NCBI GenBank assembly: GCA_963576735.1
Contig: OY755186.1
Location: forward strand, 15,921,970-15,985,969
DNA length: 64,000 nt
Source: Bedellia somnulentella
Taxonomy: Eukaryota > Arthropoda > Insecta > Lepidoptera > Bedelliidae
Direction of reading: 5' to 3'
Part shown: one piece after another, positions 43,275-53,371 of the stretch
Numbering within the stretch: the stretch's first letter is position 1
Layout: each line of letters starts with the position of its first letter
The notes under the pieces: model-generated
The model's input: the letters and a program-made list of their open reading frames with translations, nothing else
Told to the model about the DNA's origin: nothing
Databases searched by the model: none
Position numbers and translations under genes: made by a program

Positions 43275-43539
43275 TGCTGAAGTCTTTGTTTTTTTTCGAT
43301 GGGTGTTTCGTTCTCCCTTACGCGACTTTTCCTTAAAGCATCCTTTGATTTTCTATCTAGGCCCGCAGGTAAACAAAATAGTAACAAGTAAGCTAAAGTC
43401 ATAATAACAAGTATTATAACTACCTCTTAAAAAAACTATAAAATAAACGGACAGTAAAACTTATCTCTAAAAAAACTATCACTGATTCACTAAAAAAACT
43501 CAGAGTGATTTAAGAACTTATCACTAAAAAGTATAAAAT

Positions 43540-44516
43540 AAAAAACAAAAACAAAAACTTCAAATTAAAAACTAAACAGAAAAATTAAATATTATTATTT
43601 TTTATTTAAAAAAGAACCGCCTTCAAAAATCCAACTGAAAAGTATAAAATAATTTTTATTTATTTTATTATGTACAACTCTATTCAACTTCTTCTTTTTG
43701 AAGTCGGTGCCAAACAGACAAATCCAAAATGAAAATTGCTACATAGAGAAAACCATACGAATAATAAATCAATCGATAGTGCCTCAACAACAGTAGGTAA
43801 CACAATCGCGCTCAAAAATCAAGAAATTTCATCCGCTCGCAACGACGTCGCTTTATAAAGGATGGAATTGGGGGACAGTGAGCGGTGCTTAGCCTGGTGT
43901 GCATGCGTCGCACTCCTCAAAGAAATTATCATAATATACATGTCACCGTAAAACTGTAAATACTAGTAAATTATAATTTTAGATAGATAGCGAGATAGTA
44001 AACTAACGTTAGGTTAGGTTATGTAAGATTATCAGATTTCAAACTAACGGAATTAACAATTCGACAGAGACATGCATGCACCGAGTTGGCACAACCAATA
44101 CTTCTAACACTTTGTAAAAAGACGATCGAGAATCTAAATCACTACATAGTATAAAACAAAGTCGCTTTCTCTCTCCCTGTCTGGGATATAGGGACATCCT
44201 TATGTATACTTTAATCTGTAAAACTACGAAATGAATTTTGATGCGATTTTTTTTATTAATTGATTAAAAAGGAAGGTTTATAAGGATGACATACGCTGAT
44301 GGGGTGGAGAACTCACTCAACTTGGGCGGGCCACTAATATTCGTTCTTCTTTGTCATGAAAATTGGTTTGGCACCGACTTCAAAAAGAAGAAGTTGAATA
44401 GAGTTGTACATAATAAAATAAATAAAAATTATTTTATACTTTTCAGTTGGATTTTTGAAGGCGGTTCTTTTTTAAATAAAAAATAATAATATTTAATTTT
44501 TCTGTTTAGTTTTTTT
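43540..44516. repeat. Inverted-repeat portion of composite copy 1
   Basis: AACTTCAAATTAAAAACTAA..GAAGTCGGTGCCAAAC (43540-43715) is the reverse complement of GTTTGGCACCGACTTC..TTTCTGTTTAGTTTTT (44366-44516). The ~650 bp between include a TATA-like TTTATAAAGG (near 43853) but no ORF. The right arm is ~28 bp shorter than in copy 2. Confidence 0.8.
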
Positions 44517-44532
44517 AAATGTAAAGAAATTC

Positions 44533-44717
44533 TGACAGTGTATTCATACAAAACGGCGATGGGCCTGCACCCAATCACGTGAGTACACTGTCTAAGCAAA
44601 ATGTGGGTACCTACTCTGGACAATAGGTGGTGCTGTCACGTGATGTTCGGAGGTATTGGTACCTCTGCCAACCCCTTCGGAGATAAACGGTGTGAACGAT
44701 TATGTTATGTTATGTTA
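44533..44717 (+). repeat. SINE B, 3' half
   Basis: GACAGTGTATTCATACAAAA..TGTCACGTGATGTTCGGAGG..TATGTTATGTTATG tail; it directly follows the composite element, which probably truncated it. Confidence 0.8.
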
Positions 44718-44862
44718 AATTTATGGGTTGAATTGTATTACATATTCACGCAATTATTTGCCATTGGGCTAGGCAGGAATATAGATCGCAACTTTGAACG
44801 ATCCTGGAAAATTCTCAACTAATCCTTCTCTATAAGTTTTTTTTTTATTTTTTACTCTTTGA

Positions 44863-45107
44863 AGTCTTTGTAGTGTGGTCTTAAAATATCTCTAGCAATT
44901 TTTTTCCCGTGGATGTTCGTAAGAGGCCTCTAAGGGTATTGGGGCTTTTTATGGATTTTTGAGCGATGCGGTTGAAAACCATCACCAACAACTTTTTATT
45001 ACCATATTTTCCCGACTCAGTTTCCAAAAATGGCTTAGGAATTTCTAATTACTGTGGCTACCCCTTGTAGGTTTTTATAGTCGTGAGTACATTGTGTGTA
45101 TGTATGC
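44863..45107 (+). repeat. SINE-like family A, diverged, TSD
   Basis: AGTCTTTGTAGTGTGGTC..GTTCGTAAGAGGCCTCTAAG..TATG tail, flanked by ACTCTTTGA at 44854-44862 and 45108-45116. Confidence 0.8.
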
Positions 45108-45117
45108 ACTCTTTGAC

Positions 45118-45560
45118 GCCTGCCTTTTAGAGCAAAGTCTCTATTATTTGACTTAAATGTGACATACGTCGTTATACTAACACATATAAATAGACTAAAA
45201 GCTATTTAGAAACATAATGATTTGCTATTATTGTTTGCCTGTCTGTCTGTTTGTGTCTAGCAGGATGAAGCATTTTTTCAAGTATTCTTAATACCCGTGT
45301 GAAGTCGGGATGATCCGCTAGTTTTTCTTATAAATTTTGCCATCAGAGGAGATCGAACCCATGACCTCCGTATCTAGAAGCTATTCGCTTATCAAATAGA
45401 CCACGGACAAGGATCTTTATGGAAAGGAACGCAATTTGAATTTAATATAAGTATTATTTTATTAATTCGTTCATCGTTGCTGACCAGTTTCAAAAGTCTG
45501 AAGCTGTGAATGAGACTATAAGACGTGTATTTGCCATTGCTTATCATTAGGCGTGCATAA
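45118..45560. other. Spacer, nothing recognised
   Basis: No supported gene or repeat. Confidence 0.4.
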
Positions 45561-45570
45561 GTAATTTGTA

Positions 45571-45839
45571 AACGTTCACGCCGTTTATCCCCGAAGGGGT
45601 TGGAAGAGGTACCAATACTTCTGAACTCACATGACAGCGCCATCTAGTGTCCAGAGAAGCTACCCACCAAAACTCAGCCATGTGGGTTTCCTCACGATGT
45701 TTTTCCTCACCGTTAAGAACCATGATAAATTTACCACACATATGACTTTAGAAAAGACAAATTGGTGTAGGCCCGACCCAGGATTGGAACTCACGCCCTT
45801 CTGTTTTTCGGTCGGGTGTTATACCCACTGGACTATCAT
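45571..45839 (-). repeat. SINE B with internal deletion
   Basis: Minus copy; GAGAAGCTACCCACC jumps straight to AAAACTCAGCCATGTGGG, so ~75 bp of the middle are gone. GTAATTTGTA/GTAATTTATA flank it. The tRNA head (GTTATACCCACTGGACTATC) is present. Confidence 0.82.
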
Positions 45840-45942
45840 GTAATTTATATTTATATGTATAAGTAATTCAATCGAAAGCAAATATTATGATCTCGAGATG
45901 CCAATCATAGTACCAAAATTAATAAAGTATTAAATAATTGAC

Positions 45943-46152
45943 GGCTGCGTAGTGTCGGCTTCGAATACCACTAATCTATTTGTTTGATTGTAATTGGTTC
46001 TTGCTGTTGGGCGATGTAATTGGATACCATGGGTATACCGAGAAACTTTATTTTACAATCTTTCACCTTTTAACTTCCAAAAGTAACTAAAGAATTTCTA
46101 ATTCCTTAGCTCTGGCTACCCCTTCAAGGGATTTAGTGCCGAGATTATGTAT
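45943..46152 (+). repeat. SINE-like family A, decayed
   Basis: GGCTGCGTAGTGTCGGCTTC..TTGGGCGATGTAATTGGATA..CTCTGGCTACCCCTTCAAGG. Confidence 0.65.
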
Positions 46153-46392
46153 GAATTTATTGTTATACCACCGAAATATATGGTAAACTAAAATGTTGTT
46201 AAAGAGCTCTCAATCCACTTGGACGCACAGCACACACCATTATCAGATTGAATGGATGCGCAAACATCACTGTCCGCCGCCATTTTGATCAATTAATTAT
46301 TTTATGTATATACTTACATAGCTTTCATGCCGTATTTCGGCAAAGGTGTGACAGGGGTTATAGATTTGATCGTCCGTGCAGTTTGTCGCTTA

Positions 46393-46720
46393 ATACATAC
46401 ATATACTCACGCCATTAATTCCCATTGGGGTAGGCAGAGACTATTGATCGCCACTTTGTACGATCCTGACAACCCTCTCTAGCTTCGTTTACATCCATCA
46501 ATCTTTTCATACATGCTCTTTTATTCTTCATACTTCGGACGCCAGCCTTTTTGAGCACACTCTCAATTTGGTCCAAGTGTGTTCTCCGTGGTCGTCCTCT
46601 ACTAACATTACCATCCACACTAGCACTATAGATCCCTTTTACCAATTTTCTGTCATCCATCCATCGCTTGATGGGCAGAGTATATTCCCATATAAATTTT
46701 GCAACCATGGCATACATTGC
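46393..46720 (-). pseudogene. RTE-like LINE ORF2 C-terminus (family D)
   Basis: An open frame of 100 codons on the minus strand (46717-46415) reads ..WMDDRKLVKGIYSASVDGNV, GRPRRTHLDQIESVLKKAGV, RSMKNKRACMKRLMDVNEAR, CQDRTKWRSIVSAYPNGN and stops, followed by the 3' UTR and TATG tail. This is the extreme C-terminus of an RTE-type LINE polyprotein; the catalytic RT domain is absent, so it is a 5'-truncated dead copy. Confidence 0.8.
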
Positions 46721-46924
46721 AACGAATTCACTAGAAAGAGCTATGCTGTATAAGGAATCTCTGTAACATTTTCACAGAGTTGGACCTCGCCTTATACTGG
46801 CAATACAAAGCGTATTCTTAAGTTACCCAGAGGTGTTTGGCTGAAGCTTTGCACGAATATTGAAATAAGCAGAATGTGTGTTCTTCTTCGATGTTATCTC
46901 TGTACTGTGCTTGTTAAATCTTGG
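46721..46924. other. Short spacer between inverted family D copies
   Basis: No feature recognised. The flanking family D copies point in opposite directions. Confidence 0.4.
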
Positions 46925-47245
46925 ATACATACATACATACATATACTCACGCCCCGTTAATTCCCATTGGGGTAGGGATGAGATGGTTTGGGCACATCGA
47001 GAGGATGGATGATAGGAAATTGGTAAAAGGTATCTATAGAGCTAATGTGGAAGGTAATGTTAGTAGAGGACGGCCACGAAAGACACACTTGGACCAAATT
47101 GAAAGTGTGCTCAAAAAGGCAGGCGTCCGAAGTATGAAGAATAAAAGAGCATGTATGAAAAGATTGATGGATGTAGACGAAGCAAGAGAGGTTTGCCAGG
47201 ATCGTACGAAGTGGCGATCGATAGTCTCTGCCTACCCCAAATCTT
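46925..47245 (+). pseudogene. RTE-like LINE ORF2 C-terminus, partly inverted
   Basis: 46925-46975 is the family D tail in minus orientation (CATA.., ACTCACGCCCCGTTAATTCC), fused at GGGGTAGG to a plus-strand coding part reading MRWFGHIERMDDRKLVKGI.. to ..CQDRTKWRSIVSAYP. An inverted segment joined to a non-inverted one is typical of twin-primed LINE insertion or hairpin repair. Confidence 0.75.
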
Positions 47246-47274
47246 TGATGTTGTTGTCAAAAGATATAGACATT

Positions 47275-47533
47275 TGTAAAAGATAGATATGATAGATGAA
47301 AATGCTTGGTGTCACCAAGGCTCTATTCAGGATACTTCCAGACATACACCAATATTGTAATATGACTAAGAAAAGATGTGTGTTGCTGAGTTTCTTACGG
47401 GTTCTTCTCGCAACAATACACCTTCCGAATCCGAAGTAGAGTCAGTAGAGTAAGATTTAACTTATACGTAAGTTTGTGACGTTCTAAAAATTTAGATTTT
47501 ATTTTTTATTTTGGATTAAAGATTTTTTATCTT
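47275..47533 (+). repeat. CR1/L2-like LINE, 3' end only
   Basis: CTTGGTGTCACCAAGGCTCT..AGTTTCTTACGGGTTCTTCT..CTTCCGAATCCGAAGTAG..AATTTAGATTTTATTTTTTA parallels 54737-56036 but lacks the foldback insert, so it preserves the empty 3'-UTR arrangement. Confidence 0.82.
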
Positions 47534-47538
47534 TAAGA

Positions 47539-47583
47539 CTAACGTTCACGCCGTATATCCTCGAAGGGGACGGCAGAGTTTTA
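47539..47583 (-). repeat. SINE B tail scrap
   Basis: TAACGTTCACGCCGTATATC..CGAAGGGGACGGCAGAG only. Confidence 0.5.
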
Positions 47584-47904
47584 CGAATTTAGGATAACCC
47601 GCAACGTATTGATTGTAAATAAGTAACTACTCTGCCTACCTCTTCGAGTACAAAAAACCGTAACGCTGCAATTCCATCAATTATCTCATTAAAATTGTAC
47701 ATTTTAAAAGGTTGCAACAAAACCGTAACCTCAACGCATCATTGCATTCAAGGATGCCACTTAGATTTCGAGGTTTTTTAACATAACTTAATCAAGTGTT
47801 AAAGGTAACGACATTATTCATTCAGCCGACCCCATTTGGTATTCAGATTAACTATTTCATTGAATATTGACGGTTGTCTATGTAAATTCAAAATTATATA
47901 GAAA

Positions 47905-47977
47905 ATGTCGAAATTTAATTTGGTCTATATTTTCATAAGTGTGGTGACCCTTGGTGCTTGTCTTTTTATTGTGAAAG
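47905..47977 (+). CDS. Candidate first exon, signal peptide
   Basis: ATG (A at -3) opens 24 codons, MSKFNLVYIFISVVTLGACL.., a short basic start followed by a hydrophobic run: a secretory signal shape. The exon ends AAAG|GTAAGG, a near-consensus splice donor in phase 1, as is common for signal-peptide exons of small secreted insect proteins. A possible phase-1-compatible terminal exon lies at 49489-49532, with AATAAA at 49700. No homologue was recognised and no transcript evidence exists here, so this is a candidate only. Confidence 0.3.
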
Positions 47978-48013
47978 GTAAGGAATTCTTTGTTTTGTTA
48001 TTCTTCAATTCTT

Positions 48014-48220
48014 GCTGTGTAGTGTCGGCTTAGAATAGCACTACCCCTTTCCTTCCGGTGGGTGTACGTAAGAGGCGACTAACGGTATTGGGGCTTTTTA
48101 AGGGATTTTTGGGCGATGCGGTTGGAGACCCATCACCAACAACCTTTATTTTACCATTTTTTCCCCACGCAACTTCCAAAAGTGGCTGAGGAATCTCTAA
48201 TTCTTATTTATGTATGTATG
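48014..48220 (+). repeat. SINE-like family A lacking its CTGGCTACCCC block
   Basis: GCTGTGTAGTGTCGGCTTAG..GAGGAATCTCTAATTCTTAT then TATG tail; GTTATTCTTCAA flanks both sides. It lies inside the candidate intron after 47977. Confidence 0.85.
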
Positions 48221-48553
48221 TTATTCTTCAAATCAATGTATATTTTATATATAATATATTTCTTAAGATATATTTTTCTGAAAATTGCGCAGTCGTAGAA
48301 CAAGATTTGTTCGCCCCGGCTTTGTATAGGGGTGGTGTATTTTGAATGGGTTTTTTTCTAATAGCAATGTTGATATCATTCATTTCATCATTAAGCATGA
48401 CTAATATTCTATGCTACGTCTGAAAGTTTTAATATCCGTTGGTCAAATGTTATTCTAACTCGGTTATATGGTTTCGGATCTTATTCATTACAAACAAACC
48501 AACACATAAACAAATATTTTACCTTTATAATATAAAAGTAGGTAAAATAGCTT
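48221..48553. other. Spacer, nothing recognised
   Basis: No supported gene or repeat. Confidence 0.4.
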
Positions 48554-48806
48554 GCCGTGTAGTGTCGGCTTAGAATAACACTACCCCATTTCTACCCGTG
48601 GGTGATCGTAAGAGGCGACTAAGGGTATAGGGGCTTTTAAGGGATTTTTGGGCGATGCGATTGGAGACCCATCACCAACAAACTTTATTCCACCATCTTT
48701 TTTATCCCACTCAACTTCCAAAAGTGGCTCCAGAATTTCTAATTCCGTAGCTCTGGCTACCCCTTCAAGGGATTCATAGCCGTAAGTATATGTATGTATG
48801 TATGTA
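48554..48806 (+). repeat. SINE-like family A, full length
   Basis: GCCGTGTAGTGTCGGCTTAG to tail, with a long imperfect duplication around TATAATATA..AGTAGGT. Confidence 0.87.
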
Positions 48807-48866
48807 TAATATAGCAGTAGGTTAAAATATACATTTACTTGTCGCATTTTGTCAGACAGGCCAACA

Positions 48867-48981
48867 CTAGGCATCAATATCATCTGAGGGTATATCAGCA
48901 AGAAATTTCTTGTAAGCTATATCATAGCATTTGTACCCTTTGATGCATCTTCCACCAGGGTACGATCTTACGTCACCAAAT
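48867..48981 (-). CDS. Candidate terminal exon, Cys-containing peptide
   Basis: On the minus strand a strong acceptor (CATTTTCTGTTTTCAG) precedes 37 codons, FGDVRSYPGGRCIKGYKCYD.. ending ..PSDDIDA and TAG. The composition (two Cys five residues apart, basic middle, acidic end) looks protein-like, as for the last exon of a small secreted peptide. It needs an upstream exon ending in phase 2, which was not found. The candidate signal exon at 57554-57485 is in phase 1, so they cannot be joined directly. Confidence 0.3.
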
Positions 48982-49083
48982 CTGAAAACAGAAAATGAGT
49001 TGGAAATATCGTATTTTAATTTACTGAAAAATGATTAATAGAAACTTTCATTTCATTTTATATTTATAATATAGTAGTGCCAT

Positions 49084-49331
49084 GCTGTGTAGTGCCGGCT
49101 TAGAATATCACTACCCCTTTCTACCCGAGGGTGTCGTATGAGGCGACTAAGGGTGTGGGGCTTTTAAAGTGGTTTTCGGGCGATGCGGTTGGAGACCCAT
49201 CACCAACGATACTTTATTTTTTCCATCTTCTCCCCTATTAACTTCCAAATGCGGATGAGGAGTTTCTAGCTCTGAAGCTCTGGCTACCCCTTTTTGGGAT
49301 TTACGGCCGTGAGTATATGTATGTATGTATG
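49084..49331 (+). repeat. SINE-like family A, GTCACTACCCCTT/ACGATACTTT variant
   Basis: GCTGTGTAGTGCCGGCTTAG..CCATCACCAACGATACTTTA..CTCTGAAGCTCTGGCTACCC to tail; TGCCAT occurs at both ends. Confidence 0.85.
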
Positions 49332-49333
49332 CC

Positions 49334-50470
49334 ATTGTGGAAACAGCAAAGATATGCTGGCCGGTACACCATACTGTGTATCAACTTATAATTTGTCTTA
49401 TGCTTAGCTCAAAAAACATTTACGTACTCCCACACCACCGCAGAAATGGAATTGTTATAAATGCTTTTCTTTTTGCTTTCTTTTCTAGAAAGATTTCACA
49501 CGACATGCGTTCCCTCACCTTTAACTAACTAGGTATATGAACCTCACAATATTACTTAAGAATAGCTACACAATTGTGCAGGTCTTATTTAGGATATCCA
49601 CTCATGTGTCCTGCATCAGAGATGAGAAGGGTAGATCGAAATAATATCTAATTCGTGCTTAGCTATTTAATTTTCGCTATAATTGTTAAAAAGCATAGAA
49701 ATAAACCATAAATGGTTGTAAATTGTTTAGTAGTGCGTATTTCATCCACACAAGTGTTATCTTAGAGTAATATTAAGTGAATGTGACAAAATAAGTGATT
49801 AAAGTTTGTGACGTTTTAACGGCTGAAACCAAACAAAGGAAAACATCGCTAGATAGGAGAACCCTTGCCGAGTAAACCAGCTAAGTAAATTTATGTATTT
49901 TTGAACAATAATAGGTATTTCAATTTAATAAAAATCCTATATTAGTTATAAAACAACGGTCTTCATTTGATCACCGCTTCAACTAAGTAAGAGTGAGACA
50001 AATAGCTGGTTTCTTATTACTTACTATCTTTCAAACACGGGTTCGATTCCCGTTATTAATTATTATAGTTTATAATTATATATACTTTTCTTTTCTTTAT
50101 ATTAAGTGAATTTATCATATAAAAATCTTTTTTTACTGAGCTATTTAATCGCATTCCTTCACTTATTATAATATTAGGTACTTATTAGAATTTGTGAGTA
50201 CAAATTGTTTGTCGTAAAGGATATAATAAATAGTAAAACGTTAATATTTAAAACTAAATTAGGGTAGTGATAACACTCGGGATCATATTTTGAGTGTTAC
50301 ATTTATGATTATATTGTTTAGTTAATAGAAAACAAACGATAAATAATAACTTTATATCTTTGTTGTAAGTAGGCGCTTGTGTGGATCGAAATATCTTAGT
50401 ATTAGGATTATCGTTCGCTATAGTAACGTTTTAAACTAGTATATAACATTAAGACTGTTCGTTTCGTAAA
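49334..50470. other. Spacer and possible LINE 5' UTR
   Basis: Holds the possible terminal exon 49489-49532 (behind TTTTGCTTTCTTTTCTAG) and AATAAA at 49700. At about 50035-50055 ACGGGTTCGATTCCCGT has the exact form of a tRNA T-arm, but no matching A box or acceptor stem. The AT-rich part before 50471 may be the 5' UTR of the LINE; its start could not be fixed. Confidence 0.4.
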
Positions 50471-51808
50471 ATGGACTCGATTACAACTCGTAGAATGGCT
50501 GCCGAACAAAAATATGAAAAATTAAAAAGAGAGTTGAATGATGCAGAACAATTAAAAAATAGGCTTTTAGAAGAACGGGACGAAAACGTTTTAGCTATTC
50601 GTAATTTAAAGTTGAAAAATAGTAATCTTTTAGAAAAAATTGTGTTGCTTCGTGAATCTTACGACATTTCTCAAGTGGAATTAGAAAACCAGCAGATATT
50701 AATATTAAAGCATGAGGATCAGTGCGCAAAGCATGAAGTAGCTTTAGAGCGAATTCATATTCTCAATGAGCAGTTGGCAGAAGCACACGCTCAATTGGCG
50801 GAATTCCATAGAATAAAGAATATTCACGAAGACTCTCACGCAGTTTCTTTATGTGCCGAACTTGAGGCAGAATCATTATCTTCTATGACCTCTTTTAAAT
50901 ATTCAAAAACTTTCAGTCGTAAACAGTGTAAAAAATATAAATTAGTTAAAAAACGTATATACAACACAAACAAAAGTCTTATAAGTATGAAAAATAGTAT
51001 AAAATTCATAAACAAGTCTTACAGAAAAATTTATTTACTAAACCAAATAGATAGTTTGAATGATAAACTGAGTGAGCTGATTGTTAGTCAGGAAGATCTG
51101 CATTTAAGATACAAACATATCGGCAGTCTTATAGACAAAGAGACGGTTACTCTGAATAGTCATATTTCCTCAAATAGCGTTATATCTCAGTCACCCCAAC
51201 CAAGTAATGGGATTACATTACCAACTGTTAGCACGCCGCCGGCGCCGCCGGCAAACAGAACATTAGTATTTTCGGACGGCATGGCCGTAGGTTTTGGCGA
51301 AATACTAAATAAGTATCTTAATCAACAGGTCATTAACCATTGCTATACGGGTGCAAACTTTAATTATATAGTAGAACGAATATTATTAGCCACTTATGAC
51401 GAATATACAACGATTGTCGTACTGGTCGGCAATAGTATAGGATTAAATAAGTATTTATTAAATAAAAGTATAAATAAACTTTTGGAAATACAAAAAATAT
51501 ATAAATGTAAATTTATATTTTGTACCTTTCCATACTTACTTAATATGAAGCAGAATGACAATATTCATATTATGAATAATTTAATATGTCACGTGACATG
51601 TTGTCAAAGCGACAATTTGTTTTGTTTGGATTTGAATAAGTTTTTACCTTATTCAAATTCTCGACTGGGTACTGTATACATACCCTTAAATCAAAAGCGG
51701 AACATTGCTAAATTATTAGCATATAATATATCTGACCCCCATATATTTAATATAAGGGGAAACTTACTTCTAGTATGCGATGGTGGAAACCATACTTTAA
51801 ACTTTTAA
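50471..51808 (+). CDS. LINE ORF1 protein, coiled coil plus esterase-like domain
   Basis: A 445-residue protein. Residues about 10-115 are a charged heptad-rich coiled coil (EQKYEKLKRELNDAEQLKNR..). A basic middle is followed by a Pro-rich linker (TPPAPPANR, about 255). From about 263 a SGNH-hydrolase-like domain follows (RTLVFSDGMAVGFGEILNKY, IVVLVGNSIGLNKYLL, FIFCTFPYLLN). The usual GDS nucleophile motif is altered (SDGMA), so the esterase may be inactive. CR1/L2-group LINEs carry such esterase ORF1 proteins, thought to act as RNA chaperones in the ribonucleoprotein. Confidence 0.8.
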   Translation: MDSITTRRMAAEQKYEKLKRELNDAEQLKNRLLEERDENVLAIRNLKLKNSNLLEKIVLLRESYDISQVELENQQILILKHEDQCAKHEVALERIHILNEQLAEAHAQLAEFHRIKNIHEDSHAVSLCAELEAESLSSMTSFKYSKTFSRKQCKKYKLVKKRIYNTNKSLISMKNSIKFINKSYRKIYLLNQIDSLNDKLSELIVSQEDLHLRYKHIGSLIDKETVTLNSHISSNSVISQSPQPSNGITLPTVSTPPAPPANRTLVFSDGMAVGFGEILNKYLNQQVINHCYTGANFNYIVERILLATYDEYTTIVVLVGNSIGLNKYLLNKSINKLLEIQKIYKCKFIFCTFPYLLNMKQNDNIHIMNNLICHVTCCQSDNLFCLDLNKFLPYSNSRLGTVYIPLNQKRNIAKLLAYNISDPHIFNIRGNLLLVCDGGNHTLNF

Positions 51809-53337
51809 GAGTGACAATGGAAGAGCCTCCTGTCGTCCTTAAGTCGTCACCTAACATCAATATTGTAAACAAGGAAGGAGGTTCTTCTGGCAATATTAAT
51901 AAAAAGAATACTTTACAAGGAGTCTCCCAGTTTAAACTTGTATGTCAAAATACTCAGGGGTTTTCTTGTAAAGAATTAGAAATAGAACTGTTTTTGGAAA
52001 AATATGAAATAGATTGTTTATGTGTTACTGAACACTGGCTTAAGAATTGCGAACTCATATTTGGTTTTGAAAACTATTATTTAGCTAGCAACTACTGCCG
52101 CAATTCTAAAGCCTGTGGTGGCTCCGCTATATTTTTAAAAAATAATATTAAATCAAAAATTCGTAATGATATTGTAAAGTTAAGCGTTGAGCAAGTCGTG
52201 GAATTATCCTGCATAGAGTTAAAAAACTATTTCTTAGTATGTGTGTATCGACCCCCTTATAACCAAAATTATGATAAATTCGAAAATGTAATGGAAGATG
52301 TATTCAGCAAAGTTTTCAGGAATAAAAAACGTATAATAATATGTGGAGACTTCAATGTGGATCTCCTACAAGACAGTTATCTTAAAACACGGTTGATGAG
52401 TTTATTCCAATCGTTCAATTTAGAAAATTTATTCTTGGAACCGACTAGAATCAAAACATGCTTAGATAATGTATTTACTAATGCAGATTTTTCAAGTAAA
52501 AGTGTTATAAATAAACTAAAGTCTGATCACAGCGGCCTTTTTGTTAGCTTTCCTCTAGAGATACCAGAACCAAAAATTGTTATTAAAAAAAGGCATATTA
52601 CTGCTAGTAAAGTAGAAAAATATATAAATATAATAAGCTCTAAGTTGCCTACATTTACAATTAATAAAAACTCAGATACTAGCTATGATATCTTTTATAA
52701 TGTTCTGATAAATGAGTTTAATGAAATTTTCAATGTAAAAAATTTAACTATTACCAGTAAATTTAAGTTTTGTGAGTGGGCAACACCAAGTATTTATAGA
52801 TCAAGAGAAAAACTCTTCGATTTATATGATCAAAAAGCTTATAGTAATAATAATGAATTGAGTGAATATGTAAAAAAATACTCAAAAATATTTAATAAAG
52901 TATGTAAAGAGGCTAAAGCCAGATACCTAAGCCGACGTATCCGAACATCCGATAATAAAGTTAAAACAGTGTGGAATATTATCAACACCCAAACAGGCCG
53001 AGGTAAACCATGTGATCAGGAGTTCTGTGTTCGATCTGATAAAGGTCTGACTACCTCTAATGAGGAAATCGCTTGTATTTTTGAAAAATATTTTACTGAC
53101 ATACCATCAAAAACAACTGAATATTTAAACACATCGGTCATAAAAGCTCAACACTTGTTACAACAAAATGTTGATAGGTGCGAAACTTTGTTTTGTTTTA
53201 AAGATGTCAGCCCTACAGATATCGAAAAATGTTTTAAATCATTTAAACTAAAAAGTTCTGAAGACATTTGGGGTATGTCAGTGAAAGTTTGCCATAATTT
53301 TATTGTAACTTTGGCTCCATATTTAGCAGATATTTAA
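51775..53337 (+). CDS. LINE ORF2 N-terminal part, AP endonuclease
   Basis: A 520-codon frame overlapping the end of ORF1 by 34 bp; the second ATG at 51817 (9 bases after the ORF1 stop) is an alternative start. Endonuclease/exonuclease/phosphatase signatures are N59 in CQNTQGF, E86 in VTEHWL, CVYRPPYNQ (156-164), D192/N194 in CGDFNVDLL and D251/H252 in SDHSGLFV. This enzyme nicks target DNA to prime reverse transcription. The frame stops (..LAPYLADI) just before the RT region, which resumes in the next frame. Confidence 0.9.
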   Translation: MRWWKPYFKLLRVTMEEPPVVLKSSPNINIVNKEGGSSGNINKKNTLQGVSQFKLVCQNTQGFSCKELEIELFLEKYEIDCLCVTEHWLKNCELIFGFENYYLASNYCRNSKACGGSAIFLKNNIKSKIRNDIVKLSVEQVVELSCIELKNYFLVCVYRPPYNQNYDKFENVMEDVFSKVFRNKKRIIICGDFNVDLLQDSYLKTRLMSLFQSFNLENLFLEPTRIKTCLDNVFTNADFSSKSVINKLKSDHSGLFVSFPLEIPEPKIVIKKRHITASKVEKYINIISSKLPTFTINKNSDTSYDIFYNVLINEFNEIFNVKNLTITSKFKFCEWATPSIYRSREKLFDLYDQKAYSNNNELSEYVKKYSKIFNKVCKEAKARYLSRRIRTSDNKVKTVWNIINTQTGRGKPCDQEFCVRSDKGLTTSNEEIACIFEKYFTDIPSKTTEYLNTSVIKAQHLLQQNVDRCETLFCFKDVSPTDIEKCFKSFKLKSSEDIWGMSVKVCHNFIVTLAPYLADI

Positions 53338-53371
53338 TGAATGTATAAGAAATAAAATCTTTCCAAATCTC

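Larger units (their letters stand above)
42071..44516 (+). mobile_element. Composite repeat element, copy 1 (~2.45 kb)
   Basis: The order is AACCGACTTCAAAAAAGGAGG head, (TATG)n, four ~145-bp minisatellite units (about 42142-42720), an AT-rich part, a helicase-type ORF relic interrupted by a family F MITE (43146-43274), and a ~970-bp portion bounded by inverted repeats (43540-43715 and 44366-44516). The same order recurs at 58871-61361 with high identity, so it moves or was duplicated as a unit. The head motif is abundant in Lepidoptera. The element class is uncertain; a Helitron-like origin is suggested by the coding relic only. Confidence 0.75.

Noticed and set aside
50035..50060. tRNA gene suggested by a perfect T-arm (ACGGGTTCGATTCCCGT)
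   Set aside because: No A box, no anticodon arm and no acceptor stem could be folded upstream.
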